A stretch of 64,000 bases of DNA, taken from NCBI RefSeq assembly GCF_009856625.1, contig NZ_CP047241.1, positions 4,154,001-4,218,000 of the forward strand, in the 5' to 3' direction. The translations under genes and the position numbers were made by a program. The notes below the pieces were generated by a model, which was not told where the DNA came from, ran no database searches, and saw nothing but the letters and a program-made list of their open reading frames with translations. Position 1 is the stretch's first letter. Every line of letters starts with the position of its first letter. Below are positions 1-7,620 of the stretch, in pieces. Source of the stretch: Aquitalea denitrificans (GTDB lineage: Bacteria > Pseudomonadota > Gammaproteobacteria > Burkholderiales > Chromobacteriaceae).

Positions 1-2
1 CG

Positions 3-77
3 CCCCTGATCGGTGCCTTGCTGTGGCCGCTGCTGACCAAGCTGCTGCTACTGCCTTACCGTCATCACTCGGTGTAA
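3..77 (+). CDS. mreD: MreD C-terminal fragment (cut by window start)
   Basis: Only the last 24 codons are present, ending at the TAA at 75-77. The tail is very hydrophobic (LIGALLWPLL then LLLLPYR) and finishes in a short basic/polar end, as expected for the last membrane segment of the cell-shape protein MreD. The assignment rests mainly on context: the next genes, 3 nt downstream, are mrdA and rodA, the usual continuation of the mreBCD operon. MreD is an inner-membrane partner of MreC in the elongasome. The fragment alone could not be identified by sequence. Confidence 0.7.
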   Translation, partial: PLIGALLWPLLTKLLLLPYRHHSV

Positions 78-80
78 GTC

Positions 81-2021
81 GTGCGTCCTACCCGTTTCAA
101 GAATCCGCAGGCTGAAGACGGCCAATTCCAGCTCCGGCTGATCGTGGCTTATGTGTTCATGCTGCTGATGTTCTGCGTGCTGATTGCCCGCTTTATCTGG
201 CTGCAGGTGTACCAGTACGAACACTTTTCCACGCTGGCGCAAAACAACCGCATTTCTCTGTTGCCCATCCTGCCCAATCGCGGGCTGATCATGGACCGTA
301 ACGGCGTGATTCTGGCGCAGAACTATTCTGCCTATACGCTGGAACTGGTGCCCAGCAAGATGCCGGACATGAACGCCACCGTTGCCGAGCTGAAAAAGCT
401 GGTCAACATCACCCCGCGTGACGAAAAACTGTTCAAGAAGCTGCAGGGCGAATCCAAGGATTTCGAATCCATCCCGCTCAAGGTCAAGCTGACCGAGGAG
501 GAGGCTGCCCGGGTGGCTGCCAATGCCTGGCGCTTCCCCGGCGTACAGGTAAAGGCCCGGCTGTTCCGCGACTACCCCTACAAGGAACTCACCAGCCACG
601 TACTGGGCTATATAGGCCGCATCAACCAGAAAGACCAGGAGCAGCTGGACGACGAGGACAAGACCACCAATTACAAGGGGACCAACTACATCGGCAAGAC
701 CGGCCTGGAAGCGGTGTACGAGGACGATCTGCACGGTCAGGTGGGCTTCGAGGAAGTGGAAACCGACTCCGGTGGTCGCGCCATCCGCAGCCTGCGCCGC
801 ACGCCGCCGGTCAATGGTAACAATCTGAAACTGGCGCTGGATATCCGCCTGCAGGAAGTCGCCGACAAGCTGTTCGGCAATCGCCGTGGCGCGCTGGTGG
901 CCATCGACCCGCAAACCGGCGGCGTGCTGGCCTTCCTGTCCAAGCCGGGTTTCGACCCCAATCTGTTTATCGACGGCATCGACAGCCAAAGCTGGGCCGC
1001 GCTCAACAGCGACTGGCAAAAGCCGATGATCAACCGCGCACTGCGCGGCACCTACCCGCCCGGCTCCACCTTCAAGCCCTTTGTCTCGATGGCGGCGCTG
1101 GAAACCCACTCCATCGGCATGCATGACGTGCGCCCGGCACCGGCCTTCTTCACCCTGCCCGGCTCCAGCCATCAGTTCCGCGACAGCAACAAGAACGGCA
1201 ACGGCTCGGCCAATCTGGCCAAGGCCATCCAGGTATCCAGTGACACCTTCTTCTACAAGCTGGCCTGGGACATGGGCATAGACAAGATTGCCCCCACCGT
1301 CGGCCAGTTTGGCCTGGGCCGTCCCACCGGCATCGATCTGGACGGTGAAGCCAGTGGCGTGCTGCCCACCAAGGAGTGGAAGGCCAAGCGTTTTGCCCGT
1401 TATAAAGAAGAATTCCGCCGCTGGTATCCGGCGGACGTAGTGAGCATTGGCATCGGTCAGGGCTTCAACTCCTACACCCCGCTGCAGATGGCCAATGGCG
1501 TGGCCATCCTGGCCAATGAGGGCGTGGCGTACAAGCCGCACCTGGTGCAGGAGGTGGTGGATGCAAAAACCGGCAAGAGCCGCCTGGTCGAAGCCAAGCC
1601 TGATCGCACACTGCCATTCAAGAAGGAAAACTTCGAGTATGTGAAGGCGGCCATGCAGTCGGTACTGAAACCGGGTGGCACCGCCTGGCGGCTGGGCGTG
1701 GGCCTGCCCTACACCATGGCCGGCAAAACTGGTACCGCACAAGTGGTGGCCATCAAGCAGGGGGCCAAGTACAACGCCTCAGCCCTGGCCGAGCAGTACC
1801 GCGACCACTCCTGGTTCGTGGCCTTTGCCCCGGTGGACAAACCGCGCATTGCCGTGGCTGTCATCGTGGAAAACGCCGGTTTCGGTGCTGCTGCGGCTGC
1901 GCCGATCGCGCGTGGCCTGTTCGACTATTACATCACCGGCAAGGTCCCCGGCTCCATCAGCGGAGACATGAAGACCGTGCCAATGGATACTGCCGATGAC
2001 GCTGCAGCCACATCTGATTAA
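81..2021 (+). CDS. mrdA: Penicillin-binding protein 2 (peptidoglycan transpeptidase)
   Basis: Class B penicillin-binding protein that cross-links peptidoglycan during side-wall elongation, working with RodA in the inner membrane. The 646-residue protein has one N-terminal membrane anchor (about residues 20-42), a PBP dimerisation region (about 60-240) and a transpeptidase domain. All three catalytic motifs are visible: SxxK as STFK with nucleophile Ser329, SSD at 386-388, and KTGT beginning at Lys549. The start is GTG at 81, 3 nt after mreD. The last 26 nt overlap rodA, so translation of the two is probably coupled. Length is close to E. coli PBP2 (633 aa). Confidence 0.96.
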   Translation: MRPTRFKNPQAEDGQFQLRLIVAYVFMLLMFCVLIARFIWLQVYQYEHFSTLAQNNRISLLPILPNRGLIMDRNGVILAQNYSAYTLELVPSKMPDMNATVAELKKLVNITPRDEKLFKKLQGESKDFESIPLKVKLTEEEAARVAANAWRFPGVQVKARLFRDYPYKELTSHVLGYIGRINQKDQEQLDDEDKTTNYKGTNYIGKTGLEAVYEDDLHGQVGFEEVETDSGGRAIRSLRRTPPVNGNNLKLALDIRLQEVADKLFGNRRGALVAIDPQTGGVLAFLSKPGFDPNLFIDGIDSQSWAALNSDWQKPMINRALRGTYPPGSTFKPFVSMAALETHSIGMHDVRPAPAFFTLPGSSHQFRDSNKNGNGSANLAKAIQVSSDTFFYKLAWDMGIDKIAPTVGQFGLGRPTGIDLDGEASGVLPTKEWKAKRFARYKEEFRRWYPADVVSIGIGQGFNSYTPLQMANGVAILANEGVAYKPHLVQEVVDAKTGKSRLVEAKPDRTLPFKKENFEYVKAAMQSVLKPGGTAWRLGVGLPYTMAGKTGTAQVVAIKQGAKYNASALAEQYRDHSWFVAFAPVDKPRIAVAVIVENAGFGAAAAAPIARGLFDYYITGKVPGSISGDMKTVPMDTADDAAATSD

Positions 2022-3096
2022 ACGCCTGTGGCTGACCATCAAGGCTCCGCTTGATGGCCCGCTGATGCTGTTTCTGGGCCTGATTTTCGCGCTGAGCCTG
2101 GTGGTGCTGTATTCCGCCAATAACCAGGGCCTGGACAAGATCGACAACAAGCTGGTCTATACCCTGCTGTCGCTCAGCATCATGTGGCTGCTGGCGCGCA
2201 GCCGGCCGCAAAGCATCATGAACTTTGCCCCGCCGATTTACGGCATCGGGGTGGTGCTATTGTTGGCTGTGCATTTCAAGGGCGTGACGGTTAACGGCTC
2301 CACCCGCTGGCTGGAGCTGGGCATCACCCGTATCCAGCCGTCGGAGATCATGAAAATCGCTCTGCCGATGATGCTGGCCTGGTTCTTCCAGAAATACGAA
2401 CTGTCGATGCGCTGGTGGCACTACCTGGTAGCCGCGGTGATGATTGCCATCCCTTGCGCGCTGGTGCTCAAACAGCCCGATCTTGGCACCACCATGCTGA
2501 TTGCCGCCTCCGGCTTCTTTGTACTGTTCTTCGTCGGCCTGCCGTGGAAGGTGATTCTGGGCGGGATGATTGCCGCCGGGGCCTGCATGCCGGTGGTGTG
2601 GAACATGCTGCACGACTACCAGCGCCGCCGGGTGATGACCATGATAGACCCGATGGAAGACCCGCTGGGCGCGGGCTATCACATCATCCAGTCGATGATC
2701 GCCATCGGATCGGGCGGCCCCTGGGGCAAGGGTTGGCTCAATGGCACCCAGACCCATCTGGACTATATCCCGGAACGCACCACCGACTTCATCTTTGCCG
2801 TGTATTCGGAAGAGTTCGGTCTGGTGGGCAATGTGCTGCTGGTGATTCTCTATACTCTGGTGCTCAGCCGCGCCATGATGATTACCGCTGGTGCGCAAAC
2901 CCTGTACGGTCGCGCCATGGCCGGTGCCATCACCCTGTCCTTCTTTGTCTACGCCTTCGTCAACATGGGCATGGTGGCAGGTATCCTGCCGGTGGTGGGC
3001 GTGCCGCTGCCCTTCGTATCCTATGGCGGCACGGCAACCGTAACACTGTTTGTCGGCATGGGCATGCTGATGAGCATAGGCAATGCCCGGCGTTAA
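1996..3096 (+). CDS. rodA: RodA, SEDS-family peptidoglycan glycosyltransferase
   Basis: Polytopic inner-membrane SEDS protein that polymerises lipid II into glycan strands for rod-shape elongation, partnered with PBP2. The 366-residue sequence is hydrophobic throughout, with about ten predicted membrane segments. It carries typical SEDS stretches such as GSGGPWGKG, the EERTTDFIFAV-like segment (here PERTTDFIFAV) and the C-terminal PLPFVSYGGT motif. Length matches E. coli RodA (370 aa). The ATG at 1996 lies inside the 3' end of mrdA. A 9-bp hairpin follows the stop at 3103-3127. Confidence 0.96.
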   Translation: MTLQPHLIKRLWLTIKAPLDGPLMLFLGLIFALSLVVLYSANNQGLDKIDNKLVYTLLSLSIMWLLARSRPQSIMNFAPPIYGIGVVLLLAVHFKGVTVNGSTRWLELGITRIQPSEIMKIALPMMLAWFFQKYELSMRWWHYLVAAVMIAIPCALVLKQPDLGTTMLIAASGFFVLFFVGLPWKVILGGMIAAGACMPVVWNMLHDYQRRRVMTMIDPMEDPLGAGYHIIQSMIAIGSGGPWGKGWLNGTQTHLDYIPERTTDFIFAVYSEEFGLVGNVLLVILYTLVLSRAMMITAGAQTLYGRAMAGAITLSFFVYAFVNMGMVAGILPVVGVPLPFVSYGGTATVTLFVGMGMLMSIGNARR

Positions 3097-3102
3097 GCTA
3101 TC

Positions 3103-3127
3103 GCCAGACCGTCCACACCGGTCTGGC
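3103..3127 (+). terminator. Hairpin after rodA, possible terminator
   Basis: A perfect 9-bp stem (gccagaccg / cggtctggc) with a 7-nt loop starts 7 nt after the rodA stop. No T-tract follows, so it may be only a weak or factor-dependent terminator, or a 3'-end stabilising hairpin. The next gene is convergent (azlD, minus strand). Confidence 0.35.
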
Positions 3128-3206
3128 CATCACGCGCGGGACAAAGCCGCGTAGAGAATCCGTGCCTAGGCGTGCCGACGCAGTAGCGGGGGTTTGTTAG
3201 CGGGTC

Positions 3207-3527
3207 TTACAGCCCCAGCCCCCAGCGCCACACCCCGTACACCACAAAGCTGATCACAATCGCCAGCAGGGTCTTGCCGCTTTTCCACGCCACCAGCGCG
3301 GCCACGATGATGCAGGGCAGATAGGCATTATGCAGGCTGATGTCGATATTGCCAGCTGGTGCCAGCGCCATCGGCACCACCAGCGCCGACAGTACTGCCG
3401 GCGGCACGTAATGCAGCGCGCGGTTCAGCCAGTCCGGAAAAGCCAGCCGCTGGCCGAATACCAGAAAACTGGCGCGAATCAGTACCGTCAGCACCATCAT
3501 GCCGACAATGGCAAGCCAATGGTTCAT
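3207..3527 (-). CDS. azlD: AzlD-family branched-chain amino acid exporter subunit
   Basis: Small (106 aa) hydrophobic protein with three to four membrane segments. It matches the AzlD family, which forms a two-component exporter with AzlC; characterised relatives (BrnE/YgaH) export branched-chain amino acids and methionine. Typical family features are the N-terminal TVLIRASFLVFG-like stretch and the LHYVPPAVLSALV segment. Its ATG overlaps the azlC stop by 4 nt (ATGA), showing translational coupling. The substrate cannot be read from sequence. Confidence 0.9.
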   Translation of the reverse strand: MNHWLAIVGMMVLTVLIRASFLVFGQRLAFPDWLNRALHYVPPAVLSALVVPMALAPAGNIDISLHNAYLPCIIVAALVAWKSGKTLLAIVISFVVYGVWRWGLGL

Positions 3528-4240
3528 GCAGCCTGCTCCTTACGTTTGTTCCACTGTTCCAGCAGCAGCCCGCTAGCCACCCCCACCACCGCAGCCAGCA
3601 TCAGATCCAGCTTGTACGGCAGGCCGCGTCCCAGCATGGCCACCACGCTGGCGGCCAGTGCGGCACCCAGTGCGGGGCGGCGCTTGAGCTGCGGAGCCAC
3701 GATGGCTGCAAAAGTGGCCCCCATGGCAAAGTCCAGCCCCAGCGTGGCCAGACCCGGCAAGGACTGCCCCAGGCTCACCCCCACCATCGTCCAGAACAAC
3801 CAGTTGCCATACATGGCCAGTGACGACGCCAGCCAGTACCACTGGCCACCATCCGTACCCTTGGTGCGGAAGCGATGCTCCACCACGGCAAAGGTTTCAT
3901 CGGTCAGCCAGAAAGCCAGCGGCCAGCGCCAGCGCAAGGGCCAGTCACGGGCATAGGGCAGCAAGGTGGCGCTGTACAGCGCATGGCGCAGGTTTACTAC
4001 AAAGGTGGTGAGCCACAACACCGGCAAGGCAGTGCCGGCACCGATCAGGCTGACGCCGATGAACTGGGAAGAACCGGCAAACACCAGCACCGACATGCCA
4101 AGTGCAGTGGCCGGGGACAAGCCGGCCGCAATGGCCAGCGTGCCGAAAATCACCCCGAACGGGGCCGCCCCCACCAGCATGGGCACGGTATCGCGTGCAC
4201 CTTCCAGCAGCAGTGCACGGCGGTTGAGGGCATGCGTCAT
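3524..4240 (-). CDS. azlC: AzlC-family branched-chain amino acid exporter subunit
   Basis: Large subunit of an AzlCD/BrnFE-type amino acid exporter. An upstream in-frame extension exists, but the start was set at 4240 (MTHALNRR...), giving 238 aa. This matches the family length and places the ATG in a 4-nt overlap with the preceding GFA gene. The sequence has the AzlC hallmark PFGVIFG near residue 27, followed by several membrane helices and the conserved FAGSSQF segment. It sits in a tightly coupled unit, GFA gene-azlC-azlD, downstream of an AraC regulator, so export is probably inducible. Confidence 0.92.
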   Translation of the reverse strand: MTHALNRRALLLEGARDTVPMLVGAAPFGVIFGTLAIAAGLSPATALGMSVLVFAGSSQFIGVSLIGAGTALPVLWLTTFVVNLRHALYSATLLPYARDWPLRWRWPLAFWLTDETFAVVEHRFRTKGTDGGQWYWLASSLAMYGNWLFWTMVGVSLGQSLPGLATLGLDFAMGATFAAIVAPQLKRRPALGAALAASVVAMLGRGLPYKLDLMLAAVVGVASGLLLEQWNKRKEQAA

Positions 4241-4632
4241 GATGCCTCCCGCGGGCCGGGCCATACCTCGCGCAGGCTGTCGCCATGCAGGCTCATGTTG
4301 GCCCCTTCTGTGGCACGCACCGGCAACTGCCGATAGTCGTAATCGTCCAGACAGTGAATGTTGACGCCATAGTGATCCGGCATCGCGCGCTTGCGGTGAA
4401 AGGTGTAGATGCCGCAATGCTGGCAGAAGAAATGGCGGGCAATGCCGGTATTCCAGCGGTACTCGCTCAGCGCCTCGGCACCGGACAGGATCTCCAGCTG
4501 GCTTTCATGCACCCGCGTCATCAGTGCGTTTTTATTCACGCACAGTGAACAATCACAGGTAGTGAGTTCTTCAGGTTCGGCATGCAGACGAAAGCGTACT
4601 GCGCCGCAATGACAGGAGCCGGTATAAGACAT
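4237..4632 (-). CDS. GFA/CENP-V domain zinc protein
   Basis: 131-residue single-domain protein of the GFA family (once called glutathione-dependent formaldehyde-activating; Mss4-like fold). The zinc ligands are visible: C7-x-C9, the C26-x-C28-xx-C31 cluster and the C70-xx-C73 pair. GFA domains bind thiol-containing ligands or glutathione adducts, but most members have no proven activity, so no reaction is assigned. The stop overlaps the azlC start by 4 nt, and the gene lies 73 nt downstream of the AraC gene stop. That 73-nt gap contains one copy of a 15-nt repeat likely to be an AraC operator. Confidence 0.88.
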   Translation of the reverse strand: MSYTGSCHCGAVRFRLHAEPEELTTCDCSLCVNKNALMTRVHESQLEILSGAEALSEYRWNTGIARHFFCQHCGIYTFHRKRAMPDHYGVNIHCLDDYDYRQLPVRATEGANMSLHGDSLREVWPGPREAS

Positions 4633-4688
4633 GGGCAGGGAATCATGATTGGGAACAGTCCTACCCTACCATGCCAATTGCTTGCCAG

Positions 4689-4703
4689 CTTGAACGATCT
4701 TGC
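4689..4703 (-). promoter_or_regulatory. Candidate AraC-type operator, copy 1 (upstream of the GFA-azlCD unit)
   Basis: On the minus strand this reads GCAAGATCGTTCAAG. An identical 15-mer occurs at 5586-5600. This copy ends 57 nt upstream of the GFA start codon. Internally it holds CAAG-N6-CAAG, a 10-nt periodic direct repeat, which suits an AraC protein with two helix-turn-helix motifs contacting successive turns of DNA. The exact match and the parallel placement upstream of two genes are seen directly; the binding protein is inferred. Confidence 0.65.
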
Positions 4704-4705
4704 GC

Positions 4706-5527
4706 TCAGCGCCGGAGGCTGCGCTGGTAGGCCGCCGGCGTAATGCCCAGCGCCTGGCGAAACACGCGGGTGAGGTGTGGCTGGTCGGAAAAACCCAGCG
4801 CTTGTGCCGCCATGGCCGGGCTGTGGCCGCCAGCCAGCAGCTGACGCGCCCGCACCACCCGCAACTGATTGCGCCAGGCCACCGGTGGCAGGCCAAGGTG
4901 ACGGGAAAACTGCCGGTTAAGCTGCCATGGCGACAAGCCAACAGCCTCTGCCAGCGTAGCCAGCGACAGATTATCTGCCACGCAGTCGGCCAGCATCTGG
5001 CGGGCACGCTCCACCGCCTGCGGCCACGGTCGCTGCCGCCGCTCGGTAATCAGCATGTGCCGCTGCACCACCTGACTGAACACGGCATAGAGGGCCGATT
5101 CGCGCTGCAAGGCATCCCGGCTGTCGCGCAGCAGCTGGTGCAGCTGGTTAAGCTGTGCCGCCAGCGGCGGATCAAAGACCACGGTTTCGCGGAAATACGG
5201 GGTGACGCCGGGCTGGCCGCTAATGTCGGCCGCCAGCTGGCAGATCAGCGCGGCGGAAGGATAAAAACCGCGATAGGCCCAGCCCTGCTGGTGGGCGCAC
5301 TCTCCGGTATGCACCTCGCCGGGGTTCATCAACACCAGCGCGCCCACCCCGGCAATATGATTGCCCCCGCGATGACGATAAGCCTGCGCCCCGGCCAGCA
5401 GGGCATTCACCACATATTCTTCGTGAAAATGCGGCGCAAATACCTGTTCCCGGTAAAAGGCATCCAGGCATTCCAGCGGCGCGATATCGTCGGCGCGGAA
5501 GAAACGGGAGTATTCAGATTCAGACAT
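4706..5527 (-). CDS. AraC-family transcriptional regulator
   Basis: 273-residue regulator with an N-terminal AraC-type cupin sensing domain (about 1-140) and a C-terminal double helix-turn-helix domain (about 170-270). The DNA-binding part shows the typical LSLATLAEAVGLSPWQLNRQF first helix-turn-helix and a second LGFSDQPHLTRVFR segment. It is transcribed toward the GFA-azlC-azlD unit and is the obvious candidate regulator for it. An identical 15-nt element lies about 58 nt upstream of both this gene and the GFA gene, suggesting autoregulation plus control of the exporter unit. AraC regulators beside amino acid exporters commonly respond to the exported amino acid, but the ligand here is unknown. 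Confidence 0.9.
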   Translation of the reverse strand: MSESEYSRFFRADDIAPLECLDAFYREQVFAPHFHEEYVVNALLAGAQAYRHRGGNHIAGVGALVLMNPGEVHTGECAHQQGWAYRGFYPSAALICQLAADISGQPGVTPYFRETVVFDPPLAAQLNQLHQLLRDSRDALQRESALYAVFSQVVQRHMLITERRQRPWPQAVERARQMLADCVADNLSLATLAEAVGLSPWQLNRQFSRHLGLPPVAWRNQLRVVRARQLLAGGHSPAMAAQALGFSDQPHLTRVFRQALGITPAAYQRSLRR

Positions 5528-5585
5528 GACAGGAGACCGGGACAGACAGCGTCCCGCTTATTCTGGCACAGCCTCAGGCTGAAAA

Positions 5586-5600
5586 CTTGAACGATCTTGC
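5586..5600 (-). promoter_or_regulatory. Candidate AraC-type operator, copy 2 (upstream of the AraC gene)
   Basis: Exact second copy of GCAAGATCGTTCAAG (minus strand), 59 nt upstream of the AraC gene start at 5527 and just beyond the stop of the next gene (5605). Flanking bases are not conserved with copy 1, so the shared block is limited to 15 nt, as expected for a binding site rather than a gene-scale duplication. Confidence 0.65.
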
Positions 5601-5604
5601 CGTC

Positions 5605-6249
5605 TCAGGAGCCGGCCATGAAGGTGCGAATGCCGGAGCCGACAAATTGCACACCCACGCAAATCAGTAAAAAGCCCATCAGCCTGGTCGTCACCTCACG
5701 CCCGCCTCGGCCCAAGCGGGCGGAAATCATGGCTGAGGAGCGCAGCACCAGCCACATGCCCAGGCTGGTGGCGGCAATGGCAGCAAAGGTCATGCCAAAG
5801 GCCAGCGCTTTGGCCGGCCAGCCAGCCAGTTCGGCAATTTCGGTGGAAATGCCGATCACCACCGCGATAGTGCCAGGCCCACTGATGCCGGGCATGGCCA
5901 GCGGAAAAAAAGCATAGTCCTCGCGTTCCCCGGTTTTGGGCGCCATACCCGGGTCCTGCGACAGAAACAGCATGCGATAGCCCAGCACCGCCACCACCAA
6001 CCCGCCGGCAATGCGCAGCGCGCCATAGGAAATACCGAAGGCGGTCATGATGAGATTACCGGCCAGCAGGCTGACCAGCATGATGGCCGCGGCAAACAGG
6101 CAGGCACGACGCGCCTGGTTGGCTCGCCCGGCTTCGCTCATGTCCTGAGTCAGCGAGATGAACAGCGGAATCTTGGACAGTGGATTGGTAATCGTGATCA
6201 GGCTGAGCAGACCACCAAACAGGAACTTCAGCGACAGGGTTTCCAGCAT
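5605..6249 (-). CDS. MarC-family (UPF0056) inner-membrane protein
   Basis: 214-residue protein with about six membrane segments. It matches the MarC family in length and in conserved pieces: the N-terminal NPLSKIPLFISL, the central FPLAMPGISGPGTI and a hydrophobic C-terminus. Despite the name, MarC proteins were shown not to cause multiple antibiotic resistance in E. coli, and their transport substrate is unknown. The gene runs in the same direction as the AraC gene, 77 nt upstream of it. The region upstream of its start (6250-6300) is AT-rich and probably holds its promoter. Confidence 0.9.
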   Translation of the reverse strand: MLETLSLKFLFGGLLSLITITNPLSKIPLFISLTQDMSEAGRANQARRACLFAAAIMLVSLLAGNLIMTAFGISYGALRIAGGLVVAVLGYRMLFLSQDPGMAPKTGEREDYAFFPLAMPGISGPGTIAVVIGISTEIAELAGWPAKALAFGMTFAAIAATSLGMWLVLRSSAMISARLGRGGREVTTRLMGFLLICVGVQFVGSGIRTFMAGS

Positions 6250-6432
6250 GATGACAAAACCATTAAATATAAGCTAACGATTATAATTATCTGTCGGGTA
6301 AATGATAGCCCGGCGTCGTGCCTGTCCCTGTGCGATGTCGCATCCCGGCAATCTGCTGTCTGCGGCACTTTGTCGCAGGCAACTGGGTCTGAACTATGCT
6401 AATTTGCCCGCAACCCAACACCGGAGATGTCC

Positions 6433-6906
6433 ATGTCCCTGCCCCGTCTGTTTACCCTGCTGTCCGGCCTGCTGCTGGCGGCAACCGTGTCTGCCCACAG
6501 CTTCACGCTAGGCACACTGGAACTGGGCCATCCCTGGAGCCGGGCCATGCCAGAAGCCAGCCCCACCGGCGCGGCCTATCTGAGCATCAAGAACAAGGGC
6601 AAGGAAGCCGACACCCTGCTGTCTGTCAGCACACCGCGCGCCGACAAGGCCGAATTGCATGTCCACCTCAACGACAACGGCGTGATGCGCATGCGTGAAG
6701 TCAGCGGCGGCGTTGCCGTGGCTGCGGGGAGTGAAGTGAAATTTGCACCGGGCGGCTATCACATCATGCTGATGGGCCTGAAACAGCCGCTCAAGGCTGG
6801 CGACCATTTCCCGCTGACCTTGAAGTTTGCCAGGTCCGGCAGTATTACCGTGGATGTCCAGGTGGAAAAAGATGCTCCGGCCGCAATGGAACACAGTGGC
6901 CACTAA
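6433..6906 (+). CDS. PCuAC-type periplasmic copper chaperone
   Basis: Secreted copper chaperone of the PCuAC/DUF461 family, which delivers Cu(I) to cytochrome oxidase assembly in the periplasm. The product has a signal peptide ending near VSA-HS, then a cupredoxin-like domain. Metal-binding residues fit the family pattern: HVHLNDNGVMRM followed about 20 residues later by GGYHIMLMGL. Two in-frame ATGs lie 6 nt apart (6427 and 6433). GGAG at 6423-6426 touches the first but sits 6 nt from the second, so 6433 is preferred. A strong terminator follows at 6966. Confidence 0.9.
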   Translation: MSLPRLFTLLSGLLLAATVSAHSFTLGTLELGHPWSRAMPEASPTGAAYLSIKNKGKEADTLLSVSTPRADKAELHVHLNDNGVMRMREVSGGVAVAAGSEVKFAPGGYHIMLMGLKQPLKAGDHFPLTLKFARSGSITVDVQVEKDAPAAMEHSGH

Positions 6907-6965
6907 AGGCTGCAGCCAGTGAAATTCACTGCCAGAGTAGTGAATTTTCTGGCCAAATCATCCGC

Positions 6966-6989
6966 ATGCCCGCAAAAGCGGGCATTTTT
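6966..6989 (+). terminator. Rho-independent terminator after the PCuAC gene
   Basis: An 8-bp stem, atgcccgc / gcgggcat, with an AAAA loop, followed by a T-rich tail, 60 nt after the PCuAC stop. Confidence 0.85.
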
Positions 6990-7125
6990 CTGCCTGGCGT
7001 TGCGCCAATGTGACATCGTGCAATGCAGCATATGGCCCTTGTTAGAGTATTCGCTTTACCGCTGCACCAAGCTTGGGCAAACTGGCGTCCGGAAATTGAG
7101 TTGAACAACGCTCTGTACTGCTCAG

Positions 7126-7253
7126 TCCGCCGGTTACCCTAACAGTAGTAAGCGCCAAGTCTGCACCAAAAGAGTCAACACGATGGAGGAGCGGACCTTG
7201 CACAGCAAGGCCCGTCAAATAAATAGATCGACTCAGGGAACCGGCGGATTTTT
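7126..7253 (+). ncRNA. Candidate structured RNA with terminator-like closing stem
   Basis: The 395-nt gap between the PCuAC gene and the Rdx gene holds a well-defined fold. Arm 7126-7135 (tccgccggtt) pairs perfectly with 7239-7248, and after a single bulged A (7136) four more pairs form between 7137-7140 and 7235-7238. That is a 14-bp closing stem, directly followed by five Ts (7249-7253). Inside, 7196-7201 pairs with 7205-7210 (ccttgc-aca-gcaagg), and gagtc at 7172-7176 can pair with gactc at 7230-7234. TGTACT at 7114-7119 could be a -10 element. It could be a small RNA or a terminating leader of the Rdx/dinB genes. I could not match it to 6S, SRP RNA, tmRNA or a known riboswitch. Confidence 0.45.
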
Positions 7254-7301
7254 CCTCATTCTGCGTTATGCTATCCGGCATACTTCATTTGCCAGCCAGC
7301 C

Positions 7302-7610
7302 ATGACCCACACCACGCGCTCCTCTTCAGTACTCCCCCGTATCAGCATCGAATATTGCACCGGTTGCCGCTGGATGTTGCGTGCTGCCTGGATGGCGCAG
7401 GAACTGCTCACCACCTTTGAAAAAGAACTGGCCGAAGTGGCCCTGCGCCCCGGCAACGGCGGCGTGTTCCGTGTCTGTGTGGATGGCGAGCAAATCTGGG
7501 ACCGCAAGCAAGATGGCGGCTTCCCCGACATCAAGCAGCTCAAGCAGCTGGTGCGCGACCGGGTGGCACCGGACAAGTCATTGGGTCACAGCGAGCGCGC
7601 TGCCGACTGA
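7302..7610 (+). CDS. Rdx (SelT/SelW/SelH) family thioredoxin-like protein
   Basis: 102-residue protein of the Rdx family, with the redox motif C19-T-G-C22 (in selenoprotein members the second Cys is selenocysteine) preceded by the typical I-x-Y-C start and followed by RWMLRAAWMAQELL. The GGVFRV and DGGFPDIKQLKQLVRD segments are also characteristic. Members have a thioredoxin-like fold and an uncertain role in thiol redox chemistry. It ends 10 nt before dinB, so the two are probably co-transcribed. A structured RNA with a terminator-like end lies 49 nt upstream, which could attenuate both genes. Confidence 0.9.
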   Translation: MTHTTRSSSVLPRISIEYCTGCRWMLRAAWMAQELLTTFEKELAEVALRPGNGGVFRVCVDGEQIWDRKQDGGFPDIKQLKQLVRDRVAPDKSLGHSERAAD

Positions 7611-7620
7611 TAGCCGCAGC

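Noticed and set aside
48..1742. 564-aa open frame on the minus strand
   Set aside because: Antisense to mrdA; low-complexity Gly/His/Val composition.
7090..7130. LexA box upstream of the Rdx/dinB unit
   Set aside because: CTGT occurs at 7113-7116 but no ACAG follows at the required 8-nt spacing.
7126..7253. Identification of the structured RNA as 6S RNA or SRP RNA
   Set aside because: The SRP core motif is absent, and the length, internal hairpin and neighbours do not fit 6S RNA as I know it; left unassigned.
7042..7281. 79-aa open frame on the minus strand
   Set aside because: Covers the structured RNA candidate; no ribosome binding site or family similarity, and base pairing explains the sequence better.
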